DNA of 64,000 nucleotides from Chitinophagaceae bacterium (lineage in GTDB: Bacteria > Bacteroidota > Bacteroidia > Chitinophagales > Chitinophagaceae). The notes beneath the pieces were generated by a model that saw only the letters and a program-made list of their open reading frames with translations, was not told where the DNA came from and ran no database searches. The stretch covers positions 744,001 to 808,000 of the forward strand of contig JADJDJ010000001.1 of the NCBI GenBank assembly GCA_016702745.1, written 5' to 3'. Both the position numbers and the translations under genes were made by a program. Numbering within the stretch: the stretch's first letter is position 1; each line of letters starts with the position of its first letter. Below, piece by piece: positions 55,349 to 64,000 of this stretch.

Positions 55349-55713
55349 TCATTCAGTCCTTAGTATTTTTTCCATTTTTCGACCCTTCGCCAGTTCGTCC
55401 ACCAGTTTATCCAGGTACCTGACCTGCTGAGTTAAGGGATTTTGAATTTCCTCTACCCGGTATCCACAGATCAGACCAGTGATCAGTTTTGCATTGGGAT
55501 GGATTCTGGCTTTTTTGAAAAATTCTTCAAAGCTTACTTTGTCACGGATCAGTTCCTCCAGTTTCTTGTTTTCGTATCCCGTCAGCCAGCTGATCACCTG
55601 CAGCAATTCTTCTTTTGTCCGCCCTTTTTTTCAACTTTTGTTATGTAATGAGGATACACGGAGGCGAAACTCATTTTAGCAATTCTTTCGTCATGGGCAC
55701 TCGTGTCTTTCAT
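55349..55713 (-). CDS. DUF2200 family protein (frameshifted)
   Basis: The start at 55713 gives MKDTSAHDERIAKMSFASVY...HYITKVEKKG; a frame change at the C/G run 55622-55624 (one base missing) leads into RTKEELLQVISWLTGYENKK and the end at 55349 (RYLDKLVDELAKGRKMEKIL). Joined length ~121 residues, matching DUF2200. Function unknown. Convergent with miaA, ends one base apart. Confidence 0.85.
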
Positions 55714-55732
55714 ATTTTTAGTTTCAATCTTT

Positions 55733-55897
55733 TTAATGGAGTACTAAAAAATATATTAACCCCCAAACACCTATGAAAAATAATCCCATATAGAAACCTG
55801 AAAGTTGTTGTTTCAGATCTCTTTTAATCAATAAGTGGTAAAGTACCCAGCAGGCAAAAACAGCCATTAAACCGATCGGGATGAATAATCGAAGCAT
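55733..55897 (-). CDS. Very small membrane protein, unknown function
   Basis: 54 residues from the ATG at 55897 (MLRLFIPIGLMAVFACWVLY); an ATG at 55954 would add a basic stretch that overlaps the S9 peptidase stop region. Two hydrophobic helices flank a short charged loop (HLLIKRDLKQQLSG). No family recognised; plausible but weak. Confidence 0.4.
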   Translation of the reverse strand: MLRLFIPIGLMAVFACWVLYHLLIKRDLKQQLSGFYMGLFFIGVWGLIYFLVLH

Positions 55898-55907
55898 TAT
55901 CTTGTTT

Positions 55908-58351
55908 TTAGAATCCTTTTTTCTCCTCCTTTTTCTCCGCAGGCTTTTCAGCATTCTTTACATATTTATCCAGCCAGCTTAATTGTTCGCTCAGCAGGTG
56001 CAGGAGATTTTCCCTGCCCTGGTAGCCATGACTTTCATAAGGAAGGCTCAGGTATTTAACGGTACCTCCATGACCCTTGATGGCATTATACATGCGTTCG
56101 CTCTGAATGGGGAAGGTGCCGGTATTATTATCCATATCACCATGGACCAGCATGATGGGGGTTTTTATTTTGTCGGCATAACTGAAAGGACTCATTTTAT
56201 TATACAAGTCCTGATCCTGCCAGTAGGTGCGGTCCTCATTCTGAAAGCCAAAGGGGGTGAGGGAGCGGTTATACGCACCACTTCTGGCAATACCGGCTTT
56301 AAATAATTTGGTATGAGCCAACAGGTGAGCGGTCATGAAGGCGCCATAACTATGTCCGGATACAGCCATGCGGTTGCGGTCACCTACACCGAGTGAGTCC
56401 AGTGCATTGACGGCAGCTTCGGCATTCATTGTCAGTTGTTCGATAAAATTATCATTGGGTTTTTTATCTTTTCCTGTGGCTACGATGGGCATTTCTGCAT
56501 TGTTTAATACGGCATAGCCCTGTGTTACATACATTACCGGAGAAGCACCACCGATCAGGGTGAATTTATGTTCACTGCCCCTGATCTGTGCGGCATCATC
56601 AGCTGAATTATATTCTGCAGGATAAGCCCAGATCAGCACAGGTAATTTGCCATCTCTTTCTTTATTATATCCCTTAGGTAAATAAAGATCACCGGTGAGG
56701 TCAACTCCATCGGCTCTTTTGTATTTTATTTTTTCCTTGCTCACACCCTCCATTTGAGGATAAGGATTGGTGAAAGCAGTGAGTTGCCGGTCGGCGATCC
56801 GCAGGCGGAGATTTTTGAGCCAGTAATTCGGCATGTCTTTCTCGGATTCTTTGCGGGTTACCAGACTGAGTTTATTCGCATCCAGTAATTTAACCACATA
56901 TTCAAAATATCCTTCCGGGCTGCGCCAAAGTGTGTCTGCTTTTTTCTTATGCACATCATAGCTCATCAAAAATGGAAGATCGCCTTTGGGGGAACTGCCC
57001 GTGGTATTATTAAAGATGATCTTATTCCCATTATCAATCGTCAGCAATACATTCTTGCCATATTGATTCGGAGCAGTTAATGGTTGCCCCGGATTGGCAT
57101 AAGCATTTGTTGTATTTCTAGTGATCAGTTTTTCAAGGTCACCTGTTACCGAATTAAAGCGGTCCAGTTGTACGGTTTGCTTACCGGTGAGTCCTTCAGT
57201 TACAATGGCCAGGTCGGCATTGCCCCAGGTGGTACCACGGTAACGCATCTTTGTTTTGAATAACTGGATAGCATCCCCTGTAAAAGGAGCTGATAAGGCA
57301 TAAACCGCATCCCGGTATTCTGCCTGTTTTTTGATCAGTCCGCTGTCGAGCGGCATACACCAGACAATGGTGGCCGGTTCATCATCCTCCAATCGAAAGC
57401 CCTGGGAGCCAGTTGTACATTATCATTACCGCCCGGTGCAGTTTCAGATGAAGGTATATCTGCCAGTTGTTTAACCAGTTTGCCATTGATATCGGTAATC
57501 ATCATGTCGGCCGGGAAACCATTGGCCGGTACTGTATAGGAGAATGGTTTTTTTACTTTTCGGATCAGTAAATATTTTTTATCCGGGGATACACTGATGT
57601 TGCCATAGATTGCAGGCTGACCAATCTTCGTTTCAACGCCATTGCTGTTTTTAACCAGTTGGGTTGTGGCATAAAAAGCAAACAATTCTTCATCATATGG
57701 TGATTTGATCAGATCCTGGTAAGTAGGGCGGGGGGAGGCCTTGCCATAATTTTCCTGAACGGTAGGTCCCTTGGGCATAGCTGGTTTTGGAGGCGCGGCG
57801 GTTGCCGGTTTCAGAGCAGTGCGGTATAAAAGGGTATTGTTATCATACCAGATGGCGCCACCTGTAATTACGTTCAATGCACTCTTGTTGATTTTTGTTG
57901 CTTTCTGAGTGGCTATATCAATGATGTAAAGATCAATCCGGTTGGCCGTGGTATGGGTGAATGCGATTTTCTTATCATCCGGACTCCAACTGATATTACT
58001 GGCGGCAAGCGGGTTGGGAAGTCCGCTGATCTTCATTTCTTTTCCGCTACTGATATTTTTGAGATAAAGGTTATTGACAAAATTCTGACGGCTGGGGGCA
58101 TAATTGGCAGGATTTATCCGCAAGCCGGCAATCTTTAGTTCCGGTCTGGCCAGTTCTTCCACAGACGGATAGCTATTACTTTGAGTGAGCAGCATCCATT
58201 CACCCCGGTCATCAATACTAACCCCTGGTGCAGCCTTTGCCATCAGCATATCCAGCATATCCTTTGGAGGAGTTTTGTAAGAGACATCATCCTGGCCAAA
58301 AGTTGTCAGAAATGATACGATTAGCAAAAAACATACTAATACCTTTTTCAT
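55908..58351 (-). CDS. S9 family (prolyl oligopeptidase-like) serine peptidase (frameshifted)
   Basis: From 58351: signal peptide (MKKVLVCFLLIVSFLTTFGQ), a beta-propeller region (SPDDKKIAFTHTT, TVQENYGKASPRPTYQDL), a frame change at the run near 57388-57390 (one base missing; restored FDWRDDEPATIVWC), then the alpha/beta-hydrolase domain with the nucleophile GHSYGAFMTA, HGDMDNNTGTFP (Asp) and ESHGYQG (His). Joined length ~814 residues. Exported, cleaves peptides; related to Bacteroidota glutamyl/prolyl peptidases. Confidence 0.88.
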
Positions 58352-58377
58352 ATTGTCAGGGTTTCATTAATTTTAAA

Positions 58378-58995
58378 ATGATGTTGACCATCCTCAAATT
58401 TAAGGAATGTTCCCATTGCCCTTCAAGACAAAACCGGGGTCTCTTTATATATTGCTTTTTTATTTTATTTATCGGACTCTTTTCATGTAAGCAGAAGAAT
58501 CAATGTGAGTGGAGAAGCGCTTCAGATCTGGAGCAAATTGATCGGGCAACATGTTTGTCTCACTGGCCTGAAAATGATACCTTATATGCCCGGTTGCAAA
58601 AATTCTCTTTATCGTACAATCCTTTTCGTCGGCAAAAAGGAATACCCGTTTTAGCACAGGAATCTGAATGTCTTTCCTTGTGTGAAGGAGATGTAAGATG
58701 GTCCGGGGATATTAAGAATGGAAAAAGTATTTCGTTTTCGCATCCTTATCTGAAATGGAAAACAGTAAGGTGGAGAGGAGATACGCTTTTAGAAGATCAT
58801 AGTTTTTATGTTGAGAATTCAGACAAGGACAGATGGGGGAAAACCCTGGAGATCAGTTATTATCTGGATACTGTGCAACAGAGAGGGTATTTGTTTGAAT
58901 ACAATTATTCACCCGGGAATCCGGCTCCGGATATCAGCTTTACCCGGCAGCAGGCAGATTCATTGTTAAAATTATGGAATCTGTCAATACAATAA
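58378..58995 (+). CDS. Lipoprotein, unknown function
   Basis: 205 residues from ATG 58378 (a second ATG follows at 58381). A lipobox occurs unusually far in (FFILFIGLFSCKQ, Cys at about residue 37), so the true start may be further in or a non-ATG codon. The rest (CLSHWPENDTLYARLQKFSL, YLDTVQQRGYLFEYNYSPGN) is not recognised. Convergent with the GNAT gene. Confidence 0.6.
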   Translation: MMLTILKFKECSHCPSRQNRGLFIYCFFILFIGLFSCKQKNQCEWRSASDLEQIDRATCLSHWPENDTLYARLQKFSLSYNPFRRQKGIPVLAQESECLSLCEGDVRWSGDIKNGKSISFSHPYLKWKTVRWRGDTLLEDHSFYVENSDKDRWGKTLEISYYLDTVQQRGYLFEYNYSPGNPAPDISFTRQQADSLLKLWNLSIQ

Positions 58996-59018
58996 AGGGT
59001 TTCTTTATTCAGGTTATT

Positions 59019-59303
59019 TCAAATGAATAATACATCCCGATACTCCGGAGTCTTCTTAAACACCGCATTGGCAAACGGACAAAGCGGGATGATTTTTATA
59101 TCCTGTTTCCGGGCATAGTCAACCGCAGCGGCTACCAATTGGTTCCCCACTTTTTGTCCCCTTAATTCGTCGCTCACCTCTGTGTGTTCGATGATCATTT
59201 TATTGACAGCCGGCTGGGTGTATACCATTTCTGCCAGGATATTCCCATCCTGCTCTGCAAAAAACATTCCTTTGGTTCCTGTCTTTTTGTGTTGTATCAG
59301 CAT
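59019..59303 (-). CDS. Small GNAT-like N-acetyltransferase (NATD1/YjdJ type)
   Basis: 94 residues. It has the short acetyl-CoA site (LRGQKVGNQLVAAAVDYARK) and the ending LCPFANAVFKKTPEY typical of the NATD1/YjdJ family of minimal GNAT proteins. Substrate unknown. Confidence 0.9.
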   Translation of the reverse strand: MLIQHKKTGTKGMFFAEQDGNILAEMVYTQPAVNKMIIEHTEVSDELRGQKVGNQLVAAAVDYARKQDIKIIPLCPFANAVFKKTPEYRDVLFI

Positions 59304-59335
59304 ATGAGTTATTTGTCAGTTAAATCTAAAAAGAA

Positions 59336-59366
59336 TTTGGCATTCCCGTTTTAGCTTTTATATTTG
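59336..59366 (+). promoter_or_regulatory. trp operon promoter (consensus -33/-7)
   Basis: TTTG (59336-59339), exactly 19 nt, then TATATTTG (59359-59366): a full match to the Bacteroidota consensus TTTG-N19-TAnnTTTG. The predicted start is about 59371-59374, at or next to the ATG of the leader peptide. Confidence 0.85.
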
Positions 59367-59373
59367 TGGTAGC

Positions 59374-59427
59374 ATGAGAAAGCATAACAATACATGGTGG
59401 TGGCATACAACTCTTAGGGGGCTGTAG
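59374..59427 (+). CDS. trpL: trp operon leader peptide
   Basis: A 17-codon ORF, MRKHNNTWWWHTTLRGL, with three consecutive Trp codons (59395-59403), too short for standard gene callers. It lies between a consensus promoter and a terminator, upstream of trpE. Ribosome stalling at the Trp codons when charged tRNA-Trp is scarce would favour the antiterminator: GGGGGCTG at 59417-59424 can pair with CAGGCCCC at 59457-59464 (7 of 8 pairs), which covers the left arm of the terminator. No clear ribosome binding site precedes the ATG and the predicted transcript start is at the ATG, so translation may be leaderless. Confidence 0.88.
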   Translation: MRKHNNTWWWHTTLRGL

Positions 59428-59456
59428 TGTCATTGCTATCATTGTTTAACAATATT

Positions 59457-59488
59457 CAGGCCCCGACAGTGTTCGGGGCTATTTTTTT
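59457..59488 (+). terminator. trp attenuator terminator
   Basis: Stem GCCCCGA (59460-59466) with TCGGGGC (59473-59479), loop CAGTGT, then TATTTTTTT. Its left arm overlaps the antiterminator partner CAGGCCCC (59457-59464). It is the conditional stop of the trp leader. Confidence 0.88.
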
Positions 59489-59648
59489 ACCCCCATCCCC
59501 TAAAGGGGTGAAAGGGAGGGGCATAAAAAATTTGGCTATGTTGTTTTAATAAATAGAGAAGTATATAAGAAGAATTAACCAGCATCATCACACACTAAAA
59601 ATGTTTTGATGAGCTACAAATCTAAGCTCCCCTTCAGGGGTCAGGGGT
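59488..59648. repeat. ~150-bp interspersed element, copy A (before trpE)
   Basis: Bounded by CCCCTAAAGGGG (59496-59507) on the left and CTCCCCTTCAGGGGTCAGGGG-type sequence on the right, ending 1 nt before the trpE ATG. The interior words GAATTAACCAGC and TGATGAGCT recur in order in copy B (61690-61884). It forms the untranslated region between the attenuator and trpE. Confidence 0.82.
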
Positions 59649-61070
59649 ATGAAAAAAATCGAATTAAACACCATTTGCAAACGCATGCTCGCCGATGTGT
59701 ATACACCGGTGGGAATCTACCTTCGTTTGCGGGATAAATTCAGGGATACCATCCTGCTGGAAAGCACTGATCATCATTCGAGTGAAAACAGCTGGTCATT
59801 TATTTGTATCAATGCTATTGGCGGAATGGAGATCAGCAATACCTCCTTCGCAGAAAGTAAATTGCCCGGCCGGAATCCGGAAAAAATAAATATCAGCAGT
59901 CCGGGTGCTGTTCCAGCCTTGTTATGGAATTTCATGCAGCAATTTGATATTAAGGATGGCGGTTCAAAAGAAGAAGGGTTCGCCCAGGGTTTGTATGGGT
60001 ATACGACTTATGATGCGGTATCATTTTTTGAAGATTTGCATACTGATTCGTCAGGCAAAAATCAGCCCGCTATTATTCCGCTGATGCGTTACCGTTTGTA
60101 TCAGTATGTCATTGCGATCAATCATTTCAAAGACGAATTATTTATTTGTGAGAACCGGATCAGGGGACTGGAATCTGAACTGGCTACCGTGGAATCATTG
60201 ATAAGGGGTAAGGATGTGCCGGTTTATCCGTTCGCCCGGAAAGGAGCCGAGGTTTCTAATCTGAAAGATGGCGAACATGTGGAAATGGTTAAAAAGGGGA
60301 TAGCCAGTTGTTTAAGAGGAGATGTATTTCAGATTGTACTCAGCCGCCGTTTTCAGCAAACATTTACAGGAGATGAATTCAATGTGTACAGGGCCCTGCG
60401 CAGTGTGAACCCTTCTCCCTACCTTTTCTTTTTTGATTATGGTGATTACCGGCTGATGGGCTCTTCACCGGAAGCGCAACTGATTATCCGGAACGGGAAA
60501 GCCATTGTACATCCGATCGCAGGAACTTTCAAACGCACGGGTGATGATGAAGCTGATCGTATTGCGACTGAAAAATTATTAAATGATGCCAAAGAAAATG
60601 CAGAGCATGTGATGCTGGTTGACCTGGCCCGTAATGACCTGAGCCGGCTTTGTGAGGAGGTGGAAGTGGCACAATTCAGACAGGTACAGTATTTCTCTCA
60701 TGTCATTCATCTGGTGAGTGAAGTAAAGGGAAATGTCAGGGCAGCTGCCAACCCCTTTGAAATGCTCGCCAAAACATTCCCGGCCGGAACCCTGAGCGGG
60801 GCGCCCAAGATCAGGGCCATGGAACTGATCAATACTTATGAGCCCACTGCCCGTTCTTACTACGGAGGAGCGATTGGCTTTGTTGGATTCAATGGTAGTT
60901 GTAATCATGCGATCATGATCCGCACTTTTTTAAGCAGGAATAATATCCTGACCTATCAGGCCGGTGCCGGTGTGGTGGCGGTTAGCAATCCCGAAAGTGA
61001 ATTACAGGAAGTGAATAATAAACTGGGGGCTTTGAAGAAGGCGATTGAAGTGGCGGAGGGGATTAGATGA
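59649..61070 (+). CDS. trpE: Anthranilate synthase component I
   Basis: 473 residues. Converts chorismate to anthranilate with TrpG. The N-terminal LLESTDHHSSENSWSFICI carries the LLES element of the Trp feedback site, so the enzyme should be Trp-inhibited. Catalytic region: FKRTGDDEADR, MLVDLARNDLSRLCEEV, FPAGTLSGAPKIRAMELI, YYGGAIGFVGFNG and YQAGAGVVAVSNPESE. The ATG at 59649 follows the end of repeat copy A directly. First gene of trpE-G-D-C-F. Confidence 0.97.
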   Translation: MKKIELNTICKRMLADVYTPVGIYLRLRDKFRDTILLESTDHHSSENSWSFICINAIGGMEISNTSFAESKLPGRNPEKINISSPGAVPALLWNFMQQFDIKDGGSKEEGFAQGLYGYTTYDAVSFFEDLHTDSSGKNQPAIIPLMRYRLYQYVIAINHFKDELFICENRIRGLESELATVESLIRGKDVPVYPFARKGAEVSNLKDGEHVEMVKKGIASCLRGDVFQIVLSRRFQQTFTGDEFNVYRALRSVNPSPYLFFFDYGDYRLMGSSPEAQLIIRNGKAIVHPIAGTFKRTGDDEADRIATEKLLNDAKENAEHVMLVDLARNDLSRLCEEVEVAQFRQVQYFSHVIHLVSEVKGNVRAAANPFEMLAKTFPAGTLSGAPKIRAMELINTYEPTARSYYGGAIGFVGFNGSCNHAIMIRTFLSRNNILTYQAGAGVVAVSNPESELQEVNNKLGALKKAIEVAEGIR

Positions 61071-61103
61071 AATACGAAGTACGAAATTCGAAATACGAAA
61101 TTG
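61067..61103. repeat. TACGAAGTACGAAATTCGAAAT micro-repeat
   Basis: A tandem run of TACGAAAT-type words spanning the trpE stop and the start of the trpE-trpG gap; the same word family lies at 14172-14202. Confidence 0.6.
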
Positions 61104-61116
61104 ATAAAGCAAAAGA

Positions 61117-61728
61117 ATGAAAATACTGGTGTTTGATAATTACGATTCCTTTACTTATAACCTGGTGCACCTGGTGGAAAAGATTACACATACCCGGGTG
61201 GATGTGTATCGTAATGATCAGCTTCCGCTGGAACAAGTGGCGGCTTATGATAAAATCATTTTATCACCCGGACCCGGAATACCGGAGGAAGCAGGCTTGC
61301 TGATACCCCTGATCAAAGCATATGCGGCTACCAAATCCATTTTGGGGGTTTGTCTTGGTCACCAGGCGATCGGTGAAGCCTTTGGTGGTAAACTCACCAA
61401 CCTGTCCACGGTTTATCATGGGGTGGCTACAGCAATCATGACCGGAGAAAAAAACAAACTGGTATCCAGCCCTCTTTTTGCAGGGTTATCTGATCAGTTT
61501 ATGGTAGGGCGTTATCATTCCTGGATTGTCAGTGAAGAATCATTTCCGGCAGAACTGGAAGTAACGGCCCGTGATGAGCAGGGATATATCATGGCACTGC
61601 AGCATAAGACCTTTGATGTGCAGGGCGTACAGTTTCACCCGGAAAGTGTGTTGACACCGGTGGGGGAGCAGATTATGAGGAATTGGTTGACCCTAACCCC
61701 CGCCCCCAACCCCGCCTCCAACCCCTAA
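61117..61728 (+). CDS. trpG: Anthranilate synthase component II (glutamine amidotransferase)
   Basis: 203 residues. Supplies ammonia from glutamine to TrpE. Triad region: nucleophile Cys in LGVCLGHQAIGEAFGG and His-Glu in QFHPESVLTP; oxyanion segment LSPGPGIPEEAG. The last ~15 residues (LTLTPAPNPASNP) are read from the CCCC-rich left end of repeat copy B, and the stop lies within it, so the C-terminus has been extended by the repeat. Confidence 0.95.
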   Translation: MKILVFDNYDSFTYNLVHLVEKITHTRVDVYRNDQLPLEQVAAYDKIILSPGPGIPEEAGLLIPLIKAYAATKSILGVCLGHQAIGEAFGGKLTNLSTVYHGVATAIMTGEKNKLVSSPLFAGLSDQFMVGRYHSWIVSEESFPAELEVTARDEQGYIMALQHKTFDVQGVQFHPESVLTPVGEQIMRNWLTLTPAPNPASNP

Positions 61729-61884
61729 AGGGGAGAAAGGGAAGGGCGGGAAAAAATTAGGCTAAGTTGATTTTTAAAAACAGAGAAGAATATTAAGTAA
61801 TTAACCAGCTTTAACACGCAGTATAAATGTACTGATGAGCTAAAAAACTAAGTTCCCCTTTAGGGGACAGGGGTGAAACCGGGT
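61690..61884. repeat. ~150-bp interspersed element, copy B (between trpG and trpD)
   Basis: Starts with CCCC-rich sequence and CCCCTAAAGGGGAGAAAGG inside the end of trpG and ends with CCCCTTTAGGGGACAGGGGTG just before the trpD start. It aligns along its length with copy A (59488-59648). Confidence 0.82.
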
Positions 61885-62877
61885 ATGAAAAAAACACTAC
61901 AATTCTTATTCGAACACCAAACCCTTTCACGGGATAAGGCCCGGGAAGTGCTGGTGAATATTGGCAAGGGTATTTACAATGAGCATGAAGTCACTGCATT
62001 CATGACCGTGTACCTGATGCGAAGTATCACCATTGAAGAACTACAGGGTTTCAGGGATGCGCTTCTGGAATTATGTGTGAAAGCGGATCTTGGCGGTGCT
62101 GATACAATTGATATTGTGGGAACCGGGGGAGATGGCAAGAATACTTTTAATATTTCTACCCTGGCCTGTTTTATTGTGGCGGGTACCGGACAAAAAGTAG
62201 CGAAACATGGAAACTATGGAGCGTCTTCGATCAGCGGGGCCAGTAATGTAATGGAACAACTGGGTTATCGGTTCAGCAATGATAATACGAAGCTGCAATC
62301 AGAAATCGAAAATGCAAATATCTGTTTCCTGCATGCACCGCTCTTTCATCCGGCTTTGAAAACTGTTGGACCGATCCGGAAAAATCTGGCCATGCGTACT
62401 TTTTTCAATATGCTGGGGCCTATGGCTAATCCGGCCGCTCCTGCCTATCAACTGGTAGGTGTCTATAATCTGGAGATGGCAAGGATTTATAATTACCTGC
62501 TGCAAGCGGGAGGAAAACCCTTTACTATTTTACATAGTCTGGACGGTTATGATGAGATATCACTCACAAGCGATACGAAAGTGATCACGCATGAAGGGGA
62601 GCGGGTCATGACACCTGAGCAGTTGGGTAAAAGAATGGTGAATGCGGAAGATATCAGCGGAGGAAATTCGGTGGAAGAGGCGGCCGGTATTTTTGCTACT
62701 ATTCTCCGGGGAGAAGGTACCTGGGCCCAAAATGCCGTGGTACTTGCCAATGCTGCTATGGCACTTCATTGCACCGGGAAATATTCCACTTATGAGGATG
62801 CCTTCCAGGCTGCCATTCAGAGTCTGGAATCGGGAAGGGCTAATGCAGCTTTAACTCGGTTGATTGAATTACAGTGA
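61885..62877 (+). CDS. trpD: Anthranilate phosphoribosyltransferase
   Basis: 330 residues from ATG 61885 (MKKTLQFLFEHQTLS); an in-frame GTG at 61873 lies in the repeat and is unlikely. Joins anthranilate to PRPP. Motifs: GTGGDGKNTFNIST (PRPP loop), KHGNYGASSISGASNVMEQL and FFNMLGPMANPA. Confidence 0.96.
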   Translation: MKKTLQFLFEHQTLSRDKAREVLVNIGKGIYNEHEVTAFMTVYLMRSITIEELQGFRDALLELCVKADLGGADTIDIVGTGGDGKNTFNISTLACFIVAGTGQKVAKHGNYGASSISGASNVMEQLGYRFSNDNTKLQSEIENANICFLHAPLFHPALKTVGPIRKNLAMRTFFNMLGPMANPAAPAYQLVGVYNLEMARIYNYLLQAGGKPFTILHSLDGYDEISLTSDTKVITHEGERVMTPEQLGKRMVNAEDISGGNSVEEAAGIFATILRGEGTWAQNAVVLANAAMALHCTGKYSTYEDAFQAAIQSLESGRANAALTRLIELQ

Positions 62878-62949
62878 TTTTTTGTAAACTAATAGTAAAT
62901 TATAAAATTTGATCTTCGATACCCCCGGGTAAAATCAAAGAAGTATAAT

Positions 62950-63731
62950 ATGGATATTCTGGAAACAATTGTTGCGTCAAAAAGAAAAGAGATCGAGCCG
63001 TTTAAAGCGAAGAGTCCTGTTTCCCGTTTTGAAAAAGAAGGTTTTTTCTGGGAGATTTGCAATCGCTCACTCGTTCAGCACCTGCTGATGCCGGACAGTA
63101 CGGGTATCATCGCCGAATTCAAAAGAAAAAGTCCGAGTAAGGGCTGGTTCAAAACCAGGGAGCTGGAAGTAGAGCCGGTGGTGACAGCTTATAACAAGTC
63201 TGCAGCTGGTATTTCTGTTCTTACTGATGACTCTTTTTTTGGTGGTGATCTGGATGACCTGATTCAAACCAAGGTGGTAACAGATATCCCGGTATTGCGG
63301 AAAGATTTCATCATAGATCAATGGCAGATAGCCGAATCCAAGGCTTTTGGGGCAGATGTGATCCTGCTGATTGCTGCCTGTCTGAGCCCGGAGGAAGTAA
63401 AGCAGTTCGCTACTTATGCTAAAAGCATCGGACTGGAGTCTATACTTGAAATCCATAACGAAGAGGAATTGGGTCATTGTTGTGAGGAAATCAGTATGAT
63501 AGGCGTGAATAACCGGAACCTCAAGACCTTTGAAGTGGATATCAACACTTCCTTATCCCTGATCAGCAAAATTCCACCTGAGAAACCGGCCATCGCAGAA
63601 AGTGGGATCAGTAGTACCAGAGCAATCGTAACTTTAAGGCAGGCGGGCTTCAGGGGTTTTTGATCGGGGAAAATTTTATGAAAGAAGCAAATCCCGGTAA
63701 GGCCTTTGAAGTATTTGTTGAGTCACTGTAA
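62950..63731 (+). CDS. trpC: Indole-3-glycerol phosphate synthase (frameshifted at the end)
   Basis: TIM barrel closing the indole ring. Motifs: IIAEFKRKSPSKGW, DDSFFGGDLDDLI, LRKDFIIDQWQI, IGVNNRNLKTFEVD and AESGIS. The frame breaks at the T run 63657-63661; one added T gives GFRGFLIGENFMKEANPGKA and a stop at 63729-63731, ~260 residues. All catalytic Lys/Glu motifs are upstream of the break. Confidence 0.94.
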
Positions 63732-63803
63732 AATGGAGACCGGGATTTAAAGTAAACTCCGGTGAATGAATCATCCGGATTAAATCGTTAAAAGAAAAGC
63801 AAT

Positions 63804-64000
63804 ATGAATATCAAAGTTTGTGGTATCACTGATATGAAACAGCTGCAGCAACTGGATGGACTCGATATCGAGTTCGCCGGTTTGATTTTTTATCCTGAAT
63901 CCCCCCGGTATGTGGGTGATAAACTCTCCGGGAAAGATGTGAAGAAAGCAGACTTTGATCTCAGGAAAGTAGGGGTCTTTGTAAATCCTGAATTAATTGA
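63804..64000 (+). CDS. trpF: Phosphoribosylanthranilate isomerase, 5' part (cut by window end)
   Basis: Starts MNIKVCGITDMKQLQQLDGL, with the catalytic Cys in KVCG, then FAGLIFYPESPRYVG and VGVFVNPELI, all typical of TrpF. The gene runs off the window end, so trpB and trpA probably follow outside. Confidence 0.93.
   Translation, partial: MNIKVCGITDMKQLQQLDGLDIEFAGLIFYPESPRYVGDKLSGKDVKKADFDLRKVGVFVNPELI

Noticed and set aside
59374..59648. T-box or tandem tRNA-sensing riboswitch before trpE
   Set aside because: No T-box sequence or specifier loop is seen; the Trp-rich leader ORF with antiterminator and terminator explains the region better.

Overview
The window looks like chromosomal DNA from a Bacteroidota bacterium, most likely of the Chitinophagaceae type. 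This rests on protein content (archaeal-type ProRS, a type IX secretion plug protein, a T9SS-sorted metalloprotease, DUF2723, DUF3810, DUF4129/DUF4350 and GxxExxY proteins), on Bacteroidota promoters (TTTG-N19/20-TAnnTTTG) and on frequent TTG starts. No prophage, CRISPR array or complete insertion sequence was seen.

Layout. 1-4.5 kb: a GlxA-type regulator divergent from a VOC protein and a DUF1801 protein, then a FadL-like porin and a low-complexity lipoprotein. 4.7-7.8 kb: proS and three tandem paralogous membrane proteins. 7.8-14.2 kb: an RDD protein divergent from the SpoIIM-DUF4129-DUF4350-MoxR-DUF58 operon. 14.3-25.7 kb: envelope and RNA housekeeping genes (truB, a TamA-like Omp85 lipoprotein, a TrmH-type methylase, an FtsX-type permease, the T9SS plug, SRP RNA, fsa, murB). 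25.8-28.8 kb: a second AAA+/VWA operon, split by a GxxExxY gene that lies between inverted repeats. 29-34.5 kb: DUF2723, SAM hydrolase and SDR genes. 34.7-42.5 kb: tRNA-Lys, the yceD-rpmF-plsX operon, DUF3810, TspO, dcd, a phosphopantetheinyl transferase, DUF2130, tRNA-Gly and tRNA-Leu. 42.6-50.2 kb: GT2, an orphan histidine kinase, tRNA-Leu(GAG) followed by a tandem-repeat array, the T9SS metalloprotease and dapD. 50.4-59.3 kb: GT9, a Sua5/YrdC protein, cca, a pRiA4b ORF-3-like gene, miaA, DUF2200, an S9 peptidase, a lipoprotein and a GNAT protein. 59.3-64 kb: a trp operon (trpE-G-D-C-F, cut by the window end) with a clear attenuator: consensus promoter, a 17-residue leader peptide with three consecutive Trp codons, an antiterminator and a terminator.

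Two features run through the window. First, thirteen genes, including the normally essential murB and the conserved RNA-modification genes truB and miaA, are each broken by one or more single-base indels in or beside short homopolymers (about 18 in all). Restoring one base recovers a full family-length protein each time, so sequencing or assembly error is more likely than gene decay; these genes are listed as whole CDSs with the break noted. Second, the intergenic DNA is rich in short repeats: CCCCTAAAGGGG elements (including two related ~150-bp copies directly before trpE and trpD), an 18-bp perfect palindrome in three copies, quasi-periodic micro-repeats and a ~110-bp tandem array beside tRNA-Leu. 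Several of these supply the stop codon or C-terminus of the neighbouring gene.
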